From Luscinia megarhynchos (Eukaryota > Chordata > Aves > Passeriformes > Turdidae): a DNA stretch of 64,000 nucleotides. The DNA lies in the NCBI GenBank assembly GCA_034336665.1, contig CM067592.1:50113783-50177782 (forward strand). Direction: 5' to 3'. The notes beneath the pieces were generated by a model. That model saw only the letters and a list, made by a program, of their open reading frames with translations. It made no database searches and had not been told where the DNA came from. The translations under genes and the position numbers were made by a program. This document shows positions 26,901 through 41,900 of this stretch, piece by piece; positions within the stretch are counted from its first letter, which is position 1, and each line of letters opens with the position of its first letter.

Positions 26901-29900
26901 TGCTTTATTTTGCTGTACTTAACATACATATAGATTATTTGCTTTGCTGTTTCTTGATTTTGCATTCAGAAAGAAAACAATACCTAGATCCTCAGAAAGG
27001 GTAAATGTATTCAACTCTGCTCTGCTGGTTGTACATATCTCATTTTCAGCCTCTGGGAGAAATTGCTCGCAGGTGTCTGCTTTGCCTGTGTTCTCTTGGG
27101 TTGCCAATGCCAAGATGTTCTTGTGATAATATATAGTAGAGATACTTTTCAGCCTTAGACTTGAACATTAATTTCTGTATACTTTTGATAAAATATCCTT
27201 GTTGGTGTAAATAAGAGATTTTGGTTACAGGAACCAAAATTGATTTCAATCCAGAATTGTGAAAACAGAAGTGGAGAAAAGTGTTTTTCAATACAGCAAA
27301 AAGTAACACAAGCAAAATTTTCAGCTGATAGTAAATTAGAAAATGCCATAAGCATCACATGTGAGGGAAACAATAGGAAAAGACTGAGGGAAATTAGAAG
27401 CATGATCAAAAAAAAATACTGATTAAAATTACTTAGAATACTCCAAGATGAAAGATGTGGCTGTCATGGAAAAAAGCCTGCAAAGCAGCAATACTGTTTG
27501 AGATTATTGCTCTAAGAGTGATGATTAACAAGTTAATGAGGACTGATAATGTTATAAGGTCACAGACAGTATGTCTTCTCTAGATAGAGTTGTTCAGATC
27601 TACCCACAGTAGCCTGAAATGCACAGATATCTAAATGAAAGCACATCACCAGTCCTTTAACCATGGTATGTTGCACTCACTATGAAAAATTAGCTTTATT
27701 TTTTAAAGATAACTTCTTTTTTTGGTGTGTTGCACTATATATAGAAATATAGATATACATATACAGTCTTATTCTCAAAGCTATCTCAGGGATCTGTAAT
27801 GTATTTCTGGGTGGAATGCAGTAGAAAGCTTCAAATGTCAGTGCAATTTTGAACTGCATATGGATAATACCATGGTGTGGGAACATGGCAGTCCTGATTC
27901 AAGGTGAGATGTTGAACTTCCTCAGCAAGATATTTCTACCAGGAAGAGTTGAGAGGTCTCAGCAATTCTGAGAGTAATTGGCTAAATCTGGGTTTTAATT
28001 GGAGATTTTGACATGATATGTCGTTCATTAAACTTGTTTTGAAGTCCTTATTTTTACTGTGAACTGGTCAACAGACATTAAAAAATGTACATCGAAAATC
28101 ACTGGGATTTTTTTCCTCTTACTCTATTGTTGCTCTTCTCTGACTTCTCTCTGGTGTCAGAATCACTTCCCACATTCCTGTACTTTACAGTCTTCTAGGA
28201 GCTCCAAATAGACTTGTTAAAGTATGGCACAGGGTTTGCTCTCCTTCCCTGGGTTCTGTCCTCAGCTTCCATGTAGCGGCAAGGGCTAATCATCTCAAGA
28301 GCAGAGAAATGAAAATTGCATAAAATCCTGAGGATTAGTGAGACATATCTCTGCCAGTGAATCATCTTTGAAATTGTTAACTTTTTATACAGCTGTCACA
28401 TTCCAAGCAATGGCTTTCTCTCTTAAGTATTAACAAGAGTAGATGGCATGCAAAGATTTTGAGACTTCCCTATATGTTCTACCTCTGGAGTCTCCACCTG
28501 TGCGTAAGTGGGAACCTTCATGTGCCTTTTCTCATCCCACATCCCATTTAGATTGCATTATACAGACAGCTACAGGAAGCATGATGAGTGCTCCCCCAGC
28601 ACCCAGTGACTCCAGTGTCAGTTGTGTTACTGCTCTGAGCTCCTGCACAGCAGCTGCCAACATGTCCAGGAGGAAATACTTCACACAGACTGGGAGATAG
28701 TAAGTCAATATATTACTCATGTACTGCAATATCAACTCTACTAGCTTCAGCTTGATTTCTGGTTCTTGCTACTTTATGTTGATAGGCAGTGAAAAAGCTT
28801 GAATTTATCTTGTTTGGCCAAATCTGGTAAGTTAAGATCATTCATCTGAGTCCTATACTGCATATTGACTGTGTCGTATTTTACATGCCAGGCTTCTGGT
28901 TTGGTTGTCTCATTTCTCCTTTTCTCTTAGGGTCTTGTTAAAAGATTGTTGGTAATAAGATATCCTACCTCTGTTAGTGAATGGCCCTTGCTGTTCAAAT
29001 GCTACCAAGACTTTTATAAAACCCTTTATTCTAAAATGCAGGCAGAACAAACTAGGTTCTTCGCTCTAAAGAAGGGCATCCTCTACAGTAGCACATGAGA
29101 AATCTTGTCCTTTAGCCAGCTGGCATGACTCAAGATTCAGAGCATTTTACCTCTGAATCAAATTATAAAGGTGCATATCATGTAGCTATAAGGAAAAATG
29201 GTATAGATATATCCTGCCATTTAAAATCAATTTTTCCTATAGAAGTGATAAAATTAATGGGTAGGAGCAGAACATGTGCAAAACTGGAAGCAGTACTTAT
29301 CATTTGAATACACAGGGAAGGTTCTGTGCTTTGCAGGACAAAGAAGCTTATTTAATATCATTGGCTGGGGGAGAAAGTGCCTTCAGCACAAATTGTGGAA
29401 AATCACAGCCCCTTCATTGATGAAATACTGTGTTCAGCATTGATATTTTTTATTTCTTTCTGATTGGTGACATTTTCATCATCATCATCACCTTCCTCAG
29501 ATGATTCAAAGTCAAAGACATTTATCAAGAGTGAAAAATGTAAGAATGGGGGATTCAATCTCCTACAAGTGCTACACTAGACACCTTGTGCTCTGTATTT
29601 ATATGGTGGTCATCACTGAAATTCCTGCAGATATCTCCACTGAGTTCCTTTGCTCTAAAAAGGAAAATTGCTTTGCTCTGTATCAAACTCCTCTGCTTCT
29701 TTGCTGAGAATGATCAACTCCATGAGTACAAAAGCATGTTAAATGTCAATGAAAGATCTGCAGAACAGCAGCCAAAAGTAATGGATAGCTGGAAGGTGGC
29801 TGTATGTGTTTCTCTAGCTTGACACTTCCTTTGCCTCTACTCAAACTACCTCAACTGTCTCACATTCCAGATGTTGTCCACAGATCAAGATTGATTGAAT

Positions 29901-32900
29901 ATAATCACTAATGGTTCCTTTATCAAAAGAAACAGGGTCCTGTCCCTTGTCTTAGATTCAGATTTACAGCCACGTATGGACATGTTTAAATTCTCTTCCT
30001 CATCTCTAGAGGCATGAAGCTATTCCCTGTTGCAAACTATTTGCAGCCCATTTTTGTAGCATTGCTGGCTTCTGGAGGTGCCCTAAAACTGTAACCAGCA
30101 TTTCATTCTGTTTCAGTGATGGTAGAACAGTGGCCATAAAGAAAATAATGAAGAAGGCATTTACACTGTCTAAAACCATACGTAAAGAAGTAAAGCAAGT
30201 GAGGTAAGAAGTGAAACCTTAGAACTGTATGTTGTTCCATTTTTATACTGATTTTTAGGGCTTAAAATCTTCCCAAATATGATTGTCAGTGCATATTCCA
30301 CTTTCTTTCGAACTTTTCTTGAAAGAGAGCAAAGATTAAAATTTTCTTATGTCTGTTTTACTTTTTCTCCACATTGTGAGACAAGGCACTTGGTTTTCCA
30401 GTTGTGCTACAAAACCAGGAGGGAGATCTGTGAAAATTACTGTTGTGCTGTGATTTTTTTGTTGATTTTCACAGGGAACTTGATCATCCCAATCTCTGCA
30501 AATTCATTGGAGGCTGTATAGAAGTTCCAAATGTTGCCATTGTCACAGAGTACTGCCCCAAAGGCAGCCTGAGTGATGTGCTCCTCAATGAAGATATTCC
30601 TTTGAACTGGGGTTTCAGGTAAAAAATCCACGGAGGGAGGGAGGGAGGAAATAAGAATGTCCAGTCCAACTTGCCTTTTGGGTGTTTTGAGAAATCATAT
30701 GTTTAGTCCTTGCAATGCTAAGCCAATGACTTTTAAACTCTTTCTCTAGTTATACTGCAAAACCATTTTAAAACCCTTTTTTGCCATATAACTTTACTTT
30801 GTTCCCAAATATCTTAGGTGTCCCTATTTAACTAAACCCCACTACATCTTTGTTTGTGAAGATACATTGGTGAAATGGTTAGCATACCTGCAAGTGGTTT
30901 ATTAATCTTACCAATACAGGAAATGAGCTCATATTGTCAATGTCAAGGTTTCACAAAGGCAGTGATATTATTTTTGAGATTTTGACATCTCCTTTCTGCT
31001 TCTGCTATATTCTTGCCTTCAGCAAAGAAAAATGGTTTTCAGGAAGGAAACCTTCCAAATAAAGCAAGCAAGATAATAAAATTGTTTCACTTGTAAACCT
31101 GTGAGAACACTCCCAAGGATACAAAAGTACTGACAATTTCTAGAAGAAACTTTATGGCCTTGGCCTGTGAGCTCAGAGAGATACGGGTTTTCAGTCACCT
31201 TACGTGTTTTGGAAAAATGAGCAATGGGGACACAACTTGAAAGCTATAGTTTCTGTAAGCTTTAGCAGGCTTTGGAGCCATTCTTGAGTGAAAGTGGAAA
31301 TACTAGCTCACTGACTTTTGACTTTCAGGTTTTCTTTTGCTACTGATATTGCCCAAGGAATGGCTTATCTCCACCACCACAAAATGTATCATGGACGGTT
31401 GAAGTCTAATAACTGTGTGATAGATGACCGGTGGGTTTGTAAAATTGCAGGTAAAGAGAAACTAGAAAAAATTTTCAAAACTGTCCAGCTAATCCCCTAA
31501 ATATAGATTTCACACAGAACAGTCTTCCAAAGTGCTTTCATGTTGACATTTCTTGTGGAATTGCTGGCTGTACCAGACTTCACTAGCAGCACTTTATGCT
31601 GAAGCAAGCTTCATGTTACATTATCAATTCATTTAGTACGTGCCATGGATGCACAGTTCAGATCCTACAAATTATTCAGTCTATCAATATCTGAGCAGAA
31701 ACTCTGCCTTGTTCTGTATTTTGGTAGAGCGAGAAGCTTGAGGCATGGACAGTGGCGTAAAGAGATGTAGTAATGCTGACTGATTGGTAAGCACAAGGTA
31801 GTTTAATGGAGAAAAGCAGTCTCAACTCAGTGCTTTTGAGTCTTGTTCACAGCAGTGAATTGTATTCCCCCAGGGATGGAGCTACAGGTCAGGTCTGCTC
31901 CTGGTACAGGAAGACAGCCTGTGGGAACAGGAAAACCACTGGAGAGTCTAGTTTAGTTTGCAGCTGCCAAAGGGAATTAAGGCAATGATCATCTCCTCTA
32001 CTTTTTGCCCGGAGTAGAGATCATACTCTCTAACCTATAGCTGTCCTAAAAGCAGCAGCAGCAGCAGATGTGTTTTTCACTGGTACATCCTATGACTAAG
32101 GCTCCTACATGAGGCCAGGCCTGCTTCTCCAACTCCTTCAGTATCCTTCTGCCTTCAGAACTGCCTGCTCTGCTTGGAGCCTATGCTGGAGAAAAACATA
32201 AAAATTAAACATGGTTGGATTACATCCACTGCATCACCTTAGCACAGCTCCTCTCAAACAGGATATCTGTGAAATCATTCAGCAACTGCTGTTTTGATTC
32301 TTTTCTGTGTCAAACTGTAGCATTTTCAAATCTTCATGGTTTATCTGGATGCAGTAATGTCAAACAGACCTCACAAATAACAAATGTGGGAGCTATTTTA
32401 AAAGTGACCTCCACATAAAGATTCAATCCCTAGGAACATCTTAATTAGAGGTCACTCCAGATAAAACCAGATGTTCACATCCAGACTTTCCACACACTCA
32501 GAAGAGTGCTGTTTACGTAAGAAATAAAACAGAAGTCAGTTGTTTTTTTCTCCTTCTTCCTGATTCTGAGTCATATGCTAAGAATTCCTTCTATATTAGG
32601 CTAGAAGTATAGATGGAAAGATGTTTCACATCTATGCTGCCTTTGTTCTGATGCTAGTGGTGTTTAAGTAACGCCCACCATCTGATTTTCAGTTGTTAGT
32701 CTGTCTAACTAGTAATTACTTGAGCAACCTGCCACCAGAGATAAGGAGCAAGGGACAAAGTAGAACAGAAACCTGTATTTACATGCTAACTCTTGCACTG
32801 AGGTGAGACTATTATCTGAAAATAATTTGATAAAATCATAAGATAATTCTGATTTTGGTGGATCACTTAGTTCAGTTTCCCTACTGTCATTAATTCTTGC

Positions 32901-35900
32901 CCAAATACTTGGTTTTCCAGATGCTGTATTTGCAATAGTTTAGGGGGGAAAACCACTCAACCCCACTATTTCTAGACTAAAATGTGCATTTGGAATAGAG
33001 AAAATTAATTTCTTTAGACTAGCTGTGTTACTGTGTACTGCTGTACACGTTTCAGGGAAGTATCCACTGAATAATTTTCCTGTTTTCTTCCATTTTAGAT
33101 TATGGTTTGCAGTCATACAGAAAACAAGATTCTCCTGATGGATCAAGTTCATCCCAGCAGAATTTGATTTATACAGCTCCTGAAAAACATACTCTTTCAG
33201 ATTTTGAACCCAATTCGATGTCAGATGTCTACAGGTAGCTGAGTTTTCAGCTTTAAGTAATCTTGAGTATTCCTTAATGACAGTTAGGCTTGGTATAATT
33301 CTGTTGTCACTGCAGGTATATATTTGATTGTATTTTTTATAGGATTGATCCTGGAATATAGAGCAGCATAGATATCACAGGATCTTCAAGGTAGATAATC
33401 AAATACTGAATTCACTGACATTATTTAAAAGCAGAGCTGACCCAATGATATATAAGGAGCCACTTGACTAGTAAGATAAAAAGGCATGAAGATCTGCTAT
33501 TATCTAATTATCCTTTTCTCTGTTGTTATGTCTTATGAAAAATAGATTATTTTCAGCAACGACAATACTTTAAAAGTTAATAGCATCAATGTTCTAGGAT
33601 GTCATAATGCACATATGCATCCTGTAATTCTGTAATTGAATGTCAATACAATTATTTGGGGGCATATACATGTTGATGATATTTGGTTTACAGAGGAAAA
33701 ATAAAGAGAAGGGGGGAAAATGGATGCACCAGAAAATAGCTCCATTCCTTTCCTTTTGAAAACCTTTATAGAAGATTGCTTTCCAGTGGCTTTCCCTGCC
33801 AGTGGTGGACTACTTCTATCCAACCACTTTTCAGATAAGTGGGAACACAATTGTAAACAAAGTCTGCATATACAACGTACTTGAACATCATTAATTTTTA
33901 CCTATCCTATCATATTAACTGAGCAAGGACTTGAAGTCTCAGTAGTATTTCTTCCTATAGGCTTCAATGTGTCCTTAGAATTTGCTCCAAAATAGCTCAG
34001 CTAAGGCAGTTTGAGATTGTGTTGGTGGTGCTTCTGGCTACAGTCATTTGTCCTATGTTGATCTGTACTTTTGCAAGTAGTCTTTGAAGGAACTATGCTC
34101 CAACTAAACAAGAATTTTAGTGTTGTCTTATGGATTCCAACTTACCATTGCCCTGCAGCCAAAGTGCAACCCAAAAAATGTTTCCTTGGCTTGCTGTTCT
34201 CAGTTCCCTCCTGTTCTGGATAGGCATCATTATCTGACTTTGCAGGCAACTTTGTCTCCTAAAGGTATTTCTTCCCAAGGGTTCCCCTTTGAATAGTCTT
34301 TAGATCTGATTTGCTCATATCATATATGTCTACAATGAACTTTTGACAGATTCAGTGACTGTTTCCTGGATTTATCTTGCTATCCCACCCACACGTCCAC
34401 AAAATCCACATCTTCTTTTGTGGCACTGCAGTTATTAATTTCTTGGTTAAAAAAAGGGTAAAAGCAGTGAGAGATAACACCAAAAAAGGGAGAAGAGCAA
34501 CATGCAGACAGGGAAGATGGAGAAGCAGCCTTTAGAATTGAAACTATTATCTTCTTATCTGGGCTGTTCTTTAGAATTTGCATTTTAACAAATTTTGTGT
34601 TTGATGATATGAGCAGGAGATAAGCCTTTCTGATACATTTGGCCTCACTGTCCAGGCAGCATTGATCAAGTATTGAAATCCTCAGTTTTCATCTGTGCAA
34701 AAATTTCATTAATATTCCTGAAGGTGAGGCCCAAATAAAAAATGAGTAGAAACTGCAGGAGTGGGACTTGTGATTTAGTGTGCTCCTCCAGATGAATCAC
34801 TTGCTTTTAAAGTTCTCTATGGAAAGTGTTGGTCAGATGGGAAAGCTAAAATGGAAATGAGAACAGAAGCATGAACATAGCTCCTGTTTTGAGCTGAAGA
34901 GGCTGTTTCCAGTCACAGTTTCTCCTAGATTGGTTCTTCTTGATTTGTAATCGTCATATGAATTTCACTATCCACAGTGGATAAGTTAATTTTATTGGGT
35001 AGTGTGGCTTAAGATGAATTAAATCAATACTGCTTCATCAGACTTACTATAATCTAATTATTATCCTTGAAAATCTGTTTCAGTTTTGCTGCCTCACCAG
35101 GACTGATTTGCTTTCTCCTACCAAATCACCACAAAATTAATATAAAATCTCATCAGAATTATTTCTAAATTATTCATCATGCTTTATATGCATAATTTTA
35201 TTTTCCAATGGTGGTCCACAAGTGGGCTGAAAGATAGATAAACATACCCTGTTACCAACAGAATATCTTACAGAACAGTGCAACCATTGGTGACACAACA
35301 GATTGAAAATCAATATTCTCCAAAAAAAGTAAATGTTACTAAGCTGAGAGGCATGCAGGGGTAACTTATTACAGTTTCACTATATACAGGCATCTTCATC
35401 TAGATTGTTGTCTGGAGGAGGTGCTTGCCTCTGAGAGATCACTATTCTGAAAGATCTCCAATGAGTTCAGAGAAAAGACTGAATTCTCTGTTTTCACTGT
35501 CTTTTTCCATTCTTCATCATTGATGAATGTGACCTTAGTTCAACTGAGGAAGATAATGACCACAAAAATATAATTCAGAAGGAACAAGCAGAAATGCTTA
35601 CTATCTTCTCTGGACACAGTGTGTCATCACAGACTTTATGGACATTTTCTAGAGCAGTGATCTTTTCAGTGGCTGAAAAAAAGCCACTCCTCCCACTGGT
35701 GATTCTGATGAACTTGCTCCTGACCTTTGATTGGAGCAAAAATCAGAACTCTATGTTTAGCAGTTAGGAATCATGTACATAAACCTGCACCTATTACCTC
35801 TGGATGCCATTAATTCTTACTGAGAAAATCGCTTTGCTGACCATCAAACTTAAACATCGCTGGGACTGTAACCATGAGAGAGAAATGCAAAGAACATTCA

Positions 35901-38900
35901 GTAACAAATCTCTGAAAACACAAAGTAGTAACAACTAGAAGCACCATTGCAATCCTTTGTTTTTGAGATACTGGGATTTCTGTCATAGAATGGGGAAGAA
36001 TAAGAAATAATGAAAAGAAGAAATCACTGATTCAATTAGCTGTTATTGCATTATGATTTTTCTTCATTTTTATTCTGCAGTTATGCCATAATTTTACTAG
36101 AAATTGCCACAAGGAGTGACCCTCTGGCAGTAAGTAAAGATGAACTATCTATAGAAGTTGCATGAAAACTTTGATTCTGTTTCTACTGAAGACACAAACC
36201 AAACTTTGAGTTACTGCATCTTAGAGTTACTTTTTGAGCATATATTTCCCTCATGATTTTATGGGTGCCAGTTCAGTTCCCATGGAACTTGCAGTCAGGG
36301 TTTCCATGTAGATCTACCAGTTTTGCCTTTCACAGCTTTGAAGGAGAGCATGTGATAAACATAGTGTAGCTCCAAAACTTCCTTTCGATTAGTTTTGTGA
36401 GGCTTAATGACTAGGTGGATGCAGGGAGAATGTATGTATTAATATCTTCTTTTTTCTCTTGCTTCTTCCTTTTCCTGTCATTTACAGGCCCTTTTTGTGG
36501 AATCTTGCAGTAATAAGAATAACCTAGAAAAGCAAATTAGCTGCTCTCCATAAGGAAAATATCTGTTTTGAATATGTCTTTTGTTCACTGCTAAATAGCA
36601 AACACAAAAAGAATGCGCCTTGAAATTACAAACAGATGGTCTGGATATGTAACCACATTCTCTCTGAAATAATTTGCTTAACAAGATTGTAACAATAAAG
36701 ACTTGATACTACTATTTTTTCAGTTCTGACAATTTATGATAATAGACTAATACAGTCCTTGTGTTCTTTTAAAAGTTTCCCAATATTTTGTCAGGTATTC
36801 ATTTGTTTCAAAAGTTGTTTATGTCATGTAAACATTGAGATTAAAGCCTGCCAGCCTTGAAAAAACTTTTAGACAAGGTGACCCATTTTAGACTGGGTTA
36901 TATTTTTTTTATCCTTTCTTCTCCCTTGTGCTCTTACAAAAAAAAAGCTGACTTAGAGGTGATAGGGAAGATGTTATAAAAGTGATGTTGATAATAATAA
37001 TATATTTTCAGTGGCTGTCATGAGAAACATAACGCTTGTATAAAACATTGTTTAATCCCCTTTTCTCTAGAAAAATGATTTGCATTCAGCTGAATATTCT
37101 TGGTGCCCACCTTTGGCAGAATTAATTTCAGGAAAGGCTGGGAATTCTTGCCCATGTCCCACAGATTATATAGAGGTGAGTAAAATACAATATTGTGTAC
37201 AAAAATCATTTATTGAACTGAATTTACAATACATCATAGAAGTTTTATGGCAACATTACCTTTGATAAATATAAATAACCTGGAAATCAAGAAGTACATC
37301 TCAAACAAGGCAAAATTATAATACTTAACATCCTTAATAAAAAACCTCTCATACTGGCAATGAAAGATTCAGTTGTCCCCTCCTATTGCTGGTGTAATAG
37401 ATTATGTTCTTAATATTCAATCATTGATTTTTGTGCAATTTTGTTTTTATTATAAAGTGTTGAATTCCATACATATTTTATGTTAGTAATATCTAGCTTC
37501 CTGACAGAGGGTTTTCACATAATGAAGTCTGTCTCAGGCAAATTACGAGTTTGGTTTGTTTCTTATGCAACAAGCCTTTCTCTTCAATAGCCTCAATAAA
37601 GTACACTCCCTCCCAGTTTAATTAAATCAGAACAAGATGGAGTCATCCTCATTTCAGTTTAAGCACAGTATAATTTACCCTTGCTGGTCTGTAGAAACGT
37701 AAATGTAAAAAAAATTCTCCTTAGCAGCCCTGTTTTTTAATCTGACCTTAACATTCTTAAGGGGTACTTCAGCTCTTAATCTTTTGTGAAATTTATGTGA
37801 AGACAAGTCCTCTGAAACCAGTAGGTGACTCCAACAGCATAACACTCCCATACAGCACAAGAGCTGAAGGAGTGTTCAGCAGAAGGAACGTGTATGTATG
37901 TCTTACTCATGCTTTCTTACTGCAGCATTTTCAGAACCAATATCCTTCATTTAGCAAAAACCTGTAGAACTCCAGAGGCTTCAGTATGTCTCTGACACTT
38001 TAGCAGGTAGAGCTTCACAGCCAGTTGGCACCAAGAGAACAGAAGTTTTAACTTAAAATACTGCTTGTGCTTGGAATAATAAAAGGCTGTTTACTTTGCT
38101 CACTGTCTTTCTCTTCTGCAGTTAATTGAAAGGTGCAGAAGAAATAATCCACCCCAAAGGCCTACATTTGAACAAGTCAAGAAAATGTTGCACAAGATGA
38201 ATCCTGTTAGCCCTGTTGACATGATGATGACTCTGGTAAATTTAGCTTTTTAATCCAACCCGATCTGCTAGCTTTCAATAACTTTCACCTCTATCCTTCA
38301 GGGTAGTTTTTTTTAATCTTATACCTCTTGTTTGGTGAAAAAATCCACTACTATTTGTTCAGTTCTGTTAGGCTGACTGTAACTGCAGTTCAGCTTGAAA
38401 CCCAGCTTTCCTTCTCATTCAGTTTTTTAACTTTCTCAACTACTTTTGGGCTGAACATTTTTTTTGTCTGTCAAATGTTGTTTGCAAACTATATTCCCCC
38501 TTTCCTGTGGCTCAGTGGTCTTATAGTACCAGGGATATAGAATACCTGCATGCTACAAATAGCATGTTAATAAGTAATTTTGAGCAGTATATCTCAAGCT
38601 CATCAGCAGAGAAGATTCCTGGCTCCACAGACTATTGTCTCACACAGAGGAGGGATGCAAATAGCAAAGCATAGACTAGCATAGTAAGATTGTTTATGAA
38701 AGAGCATTGTAAGTTTTTGGTAAAAGATTGAGACCTTGTTTTGTTAAGATTTTGATCTGTGTCTGTAGGTTGCTCTCTGCATTGGATTTGGGCCCTAAAG
38801 TTTGCATGAAATTTGAAAATACTGAGATTGCCTTCTGCTTTCTTGTGTGCAAGCAACAACCTCAAGTCTAGAATCATAAAATTACCTAAGGAGAAATCTG

Positions 38901-41900
38901 ATCTTTGGATTTTGTAAAAAAGTGTTAGTGTCTTAGACTTGTGCCTTTTTTTATTTCTGAATGTTTTCAAGGCAGAATCATTCAAATACTTAAATCTTAT
39001 CCAACTAGCTATTTGTTTCAGTAAAAAGATGAATTTTTGGAAAATTTTAGAAAATTCTCTGTTATTTAGATGGAGAAATATAACAAACATCTGGAGATAC
39101 TTGTTGCTGAGAGAACCCAGGACTTAATGCATGAAAAACAGAAGACTGATCGTCTGTTGTATAGTAAGTTATAAAGAAAAAAATACTGGATATTCTTCTC
39201 AACAATAATTTTATTTCAGCTGTCTGACTACAAACAAGAACCCTTTGATAAGTGATTATTAATAGGTAATGTTTATCTAGCAAAGAATGGTTATACGTTT
39301 TTCTTGAAAAGCTGGAAAGATATTTAGCTACTTTCTGTATTTCCCCCTAGAGATCAGTATGCTCATCTGGGAGCTGTGGCCCAAAATCCATAGTGCTTTG
39401 ACTTTGCATAGGTATGGCAGGCCTTTTACATACTTATAAATGTTGTGGAATTGTAGTTGGTTGCTTTTGTTGGCAGTGTATGTTCCAAAATTCAGTAAGA
39501 AAAAAAGGCATAAAGAGATGGAAATAGCATATAAGACAGGAAAAAACAAAGGGATGTGGAAGTAAAAAATAGGAGGAAAAAGATGATTAAAAAAAAAAAA
39601 AATACAGGGAAGTGATAGTAAACAAACCTAACACAAGTAGATAGCAGTAGCAAAGAGCTGACAAAGAAGGAATTAGTAAAATCCTAGATCACACCATTAG
39701 AATCTAACCTTATTTTTCTTGCAATGTATAGCTACTGGCTTGTTTGGTCTAAAAGTTATGGAACATGTGAAAAATCTGGATGTGTTATCGGTGAGATTTA
39801 TGGTAAATTCTCACATTATAGAAAAGCAGATTTTGACGCCAAAGTGTATTTTTACCTTCATAATATTTTGCATTTGTGAACAATTTTTGTGCCTTTAAAC
39901 AAACATATTGTGTTCAATGTGTTCTTTTATCCTGTAAAAAGATTACAATGCTCTACTTTCTACAACAGGTATGTTGCCGAAACAAGTAGCAGATGATCTC
40001 AGGCAGGGAAAACCTGCACAAGCTCAGAGTTACTCAAGTGCCACCATCTTCTTCAGGTAAATAAAAATGAAAGATAGGACTTGAACTGTCTCCTACAGAA
40101 GAAACTTCTAGGCTCCTAGTGGAGGTGAAGCTCCTGAGTACAGAATTTCTATCTAAACTGCCACCTATTGTAACAGGTAGCTCTCTTAAAGAGTGTCTTC
40201 CAAAATTCTCACACCTCCCTATTTCTCATTATAATTACTTAATAAAAAATGACATCACTCTGGTGTTCCAACAAACAGTAGCACATCACTTTAAGTTTGT
40301 CACACATGCATGAATGTATGTTTCATAAGATAGGTCTAAGTAAAGAATCCACCTTTTAGCCTGTGTAAAGAAAATTTGTCTATCCTTAGAGTCCACCTGG
40401 GTTTACAGTTGTAATTCTTTATATATGCAGGAAGCAACATATAAATGGCATGACTTCACTTTTCATAAATGAACAGATATCAAGTTCTCTTTTTTTCATT
40501 TATACCTATAGAAGACTGCTTACAGGTTAAAGTCTACCTGTAAAAGTGCTTTACTGCATTGCGAAGCAAAAAGACTTAGGTCAGTCTGTCCTTTCAAATG
40601 GAAGGACTCTTTTGTAAATTTAAATAAATTAAGACAAAACTATCCAATACGAATATTAGCAAAATAATTATTGAAAAGAGAAGACTGATGTAATTGCATT
40701 GAGAAATTTTTTACAGTGTGTTTGAGATTACTAATCAGCAATGATTAGGACAGTGGTTTATTATACTCTTTCTGTTGTGTTTTAACAGTGACATTGTTGG
40801 CTTCACTGAGCTGTCCAGCAGCAGCACACCATACCAAGTAGTAGATCTCCTGAACAAGCTTTATACCACTTTTGATGAAATCATAGATAACTATGATGTC
40901 TATAAGGTGGAGACAATAGGAGATGCCTGTAAGTTCCTTGAGCTGTGGACAGTGGTGGAACTGGGCCACCAAGACTGAAACTCTCTGATGACAAGAAAGA
41001 ACAGCTGAAGGAGATTTGGAAAGTTTTTTACCGCTGGGAAAACAAAAAAAAACAATTAGGAGATGAGTCCTACCAGAGCCCTAGTGCTTTAGGAACATTT
41101 TCCTGCATACCTTTAATCATTTGTATGATTGATAAGTGTTGTGAATGGGACAAATTATTTGAGTAAAATACCACTGATTTTAAGTCTTGGCAGCAGATTA
41201 ATCCCAATTGGAAACTTCACAGGAACACAACTAAAAAATTTACCTTCCACATGGGATCATAGATGCCATACCCTGATCTTTATTATCTGTCTTTTTTGCA
41301 AAGACCATAACAACATTCTTTCTTCTAAGACACTGTTGGGGCTTGACTTTCTCTTTCATTGAGTTTGTAGGAAAATGGCTTTATATTTGCTACCATGGCA
41401 ATCTTCTGAGGATAGACGGTGATTAAAGTTTAGTTCCATAAAACCTAAGGAAATCTAACAGGGCTTTTGGGTGAGACAGACAAAATTCCTATATGACATA
41501 TGGGGGAATAAAAGCCCACTTTTTTTTTTTTCCTGTGGAGCTATTGAACGCATTCTTGAGCACAAAATTCCTGAACAAATGCCCCCCAAAGATCCCTAAA
41601 AGTCTAGTTTCTTGCCCTACATAGTAACAGAATTGAAGAATTATAGAATGCCCTGAGCTGGAAAAGATCCACAAGGATCACAGAATCCAACTCCTGGCCC
41701 TGCACAGGACCATCCTCAAGACTCACACCATGGGCCTGAGAACATTGTCCAAAAACTTCTTGAGCTGTGTCTGTCTTGGTGCTGTGACCACTTCCCTGGG
41801 GAGCCTGTTTCAGTATCTGACCACCCTCTGGGTGAAAAACCTTCTCATGATGCCCAACCTAAACCTCCCCTGACACAACTTCAGGCCATTGCCCCGGGTC

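Noticed and set aside
38632..39090. 152-codon minus-strand frame
   Set aside because: It lies in an intron and overlaps cyclase exon 16 on the other strand; its composition is Lys/Asn/Phe-rich as expected from AT-rich DNA, and it has no domain.
40929..40978. Read-through of exon 18 into its intron
   Set aside because: The donor GCCT|GTAAGT is strong, the family requires GDAY, and exon 19 supplies it in phase; the read-through soon stops.
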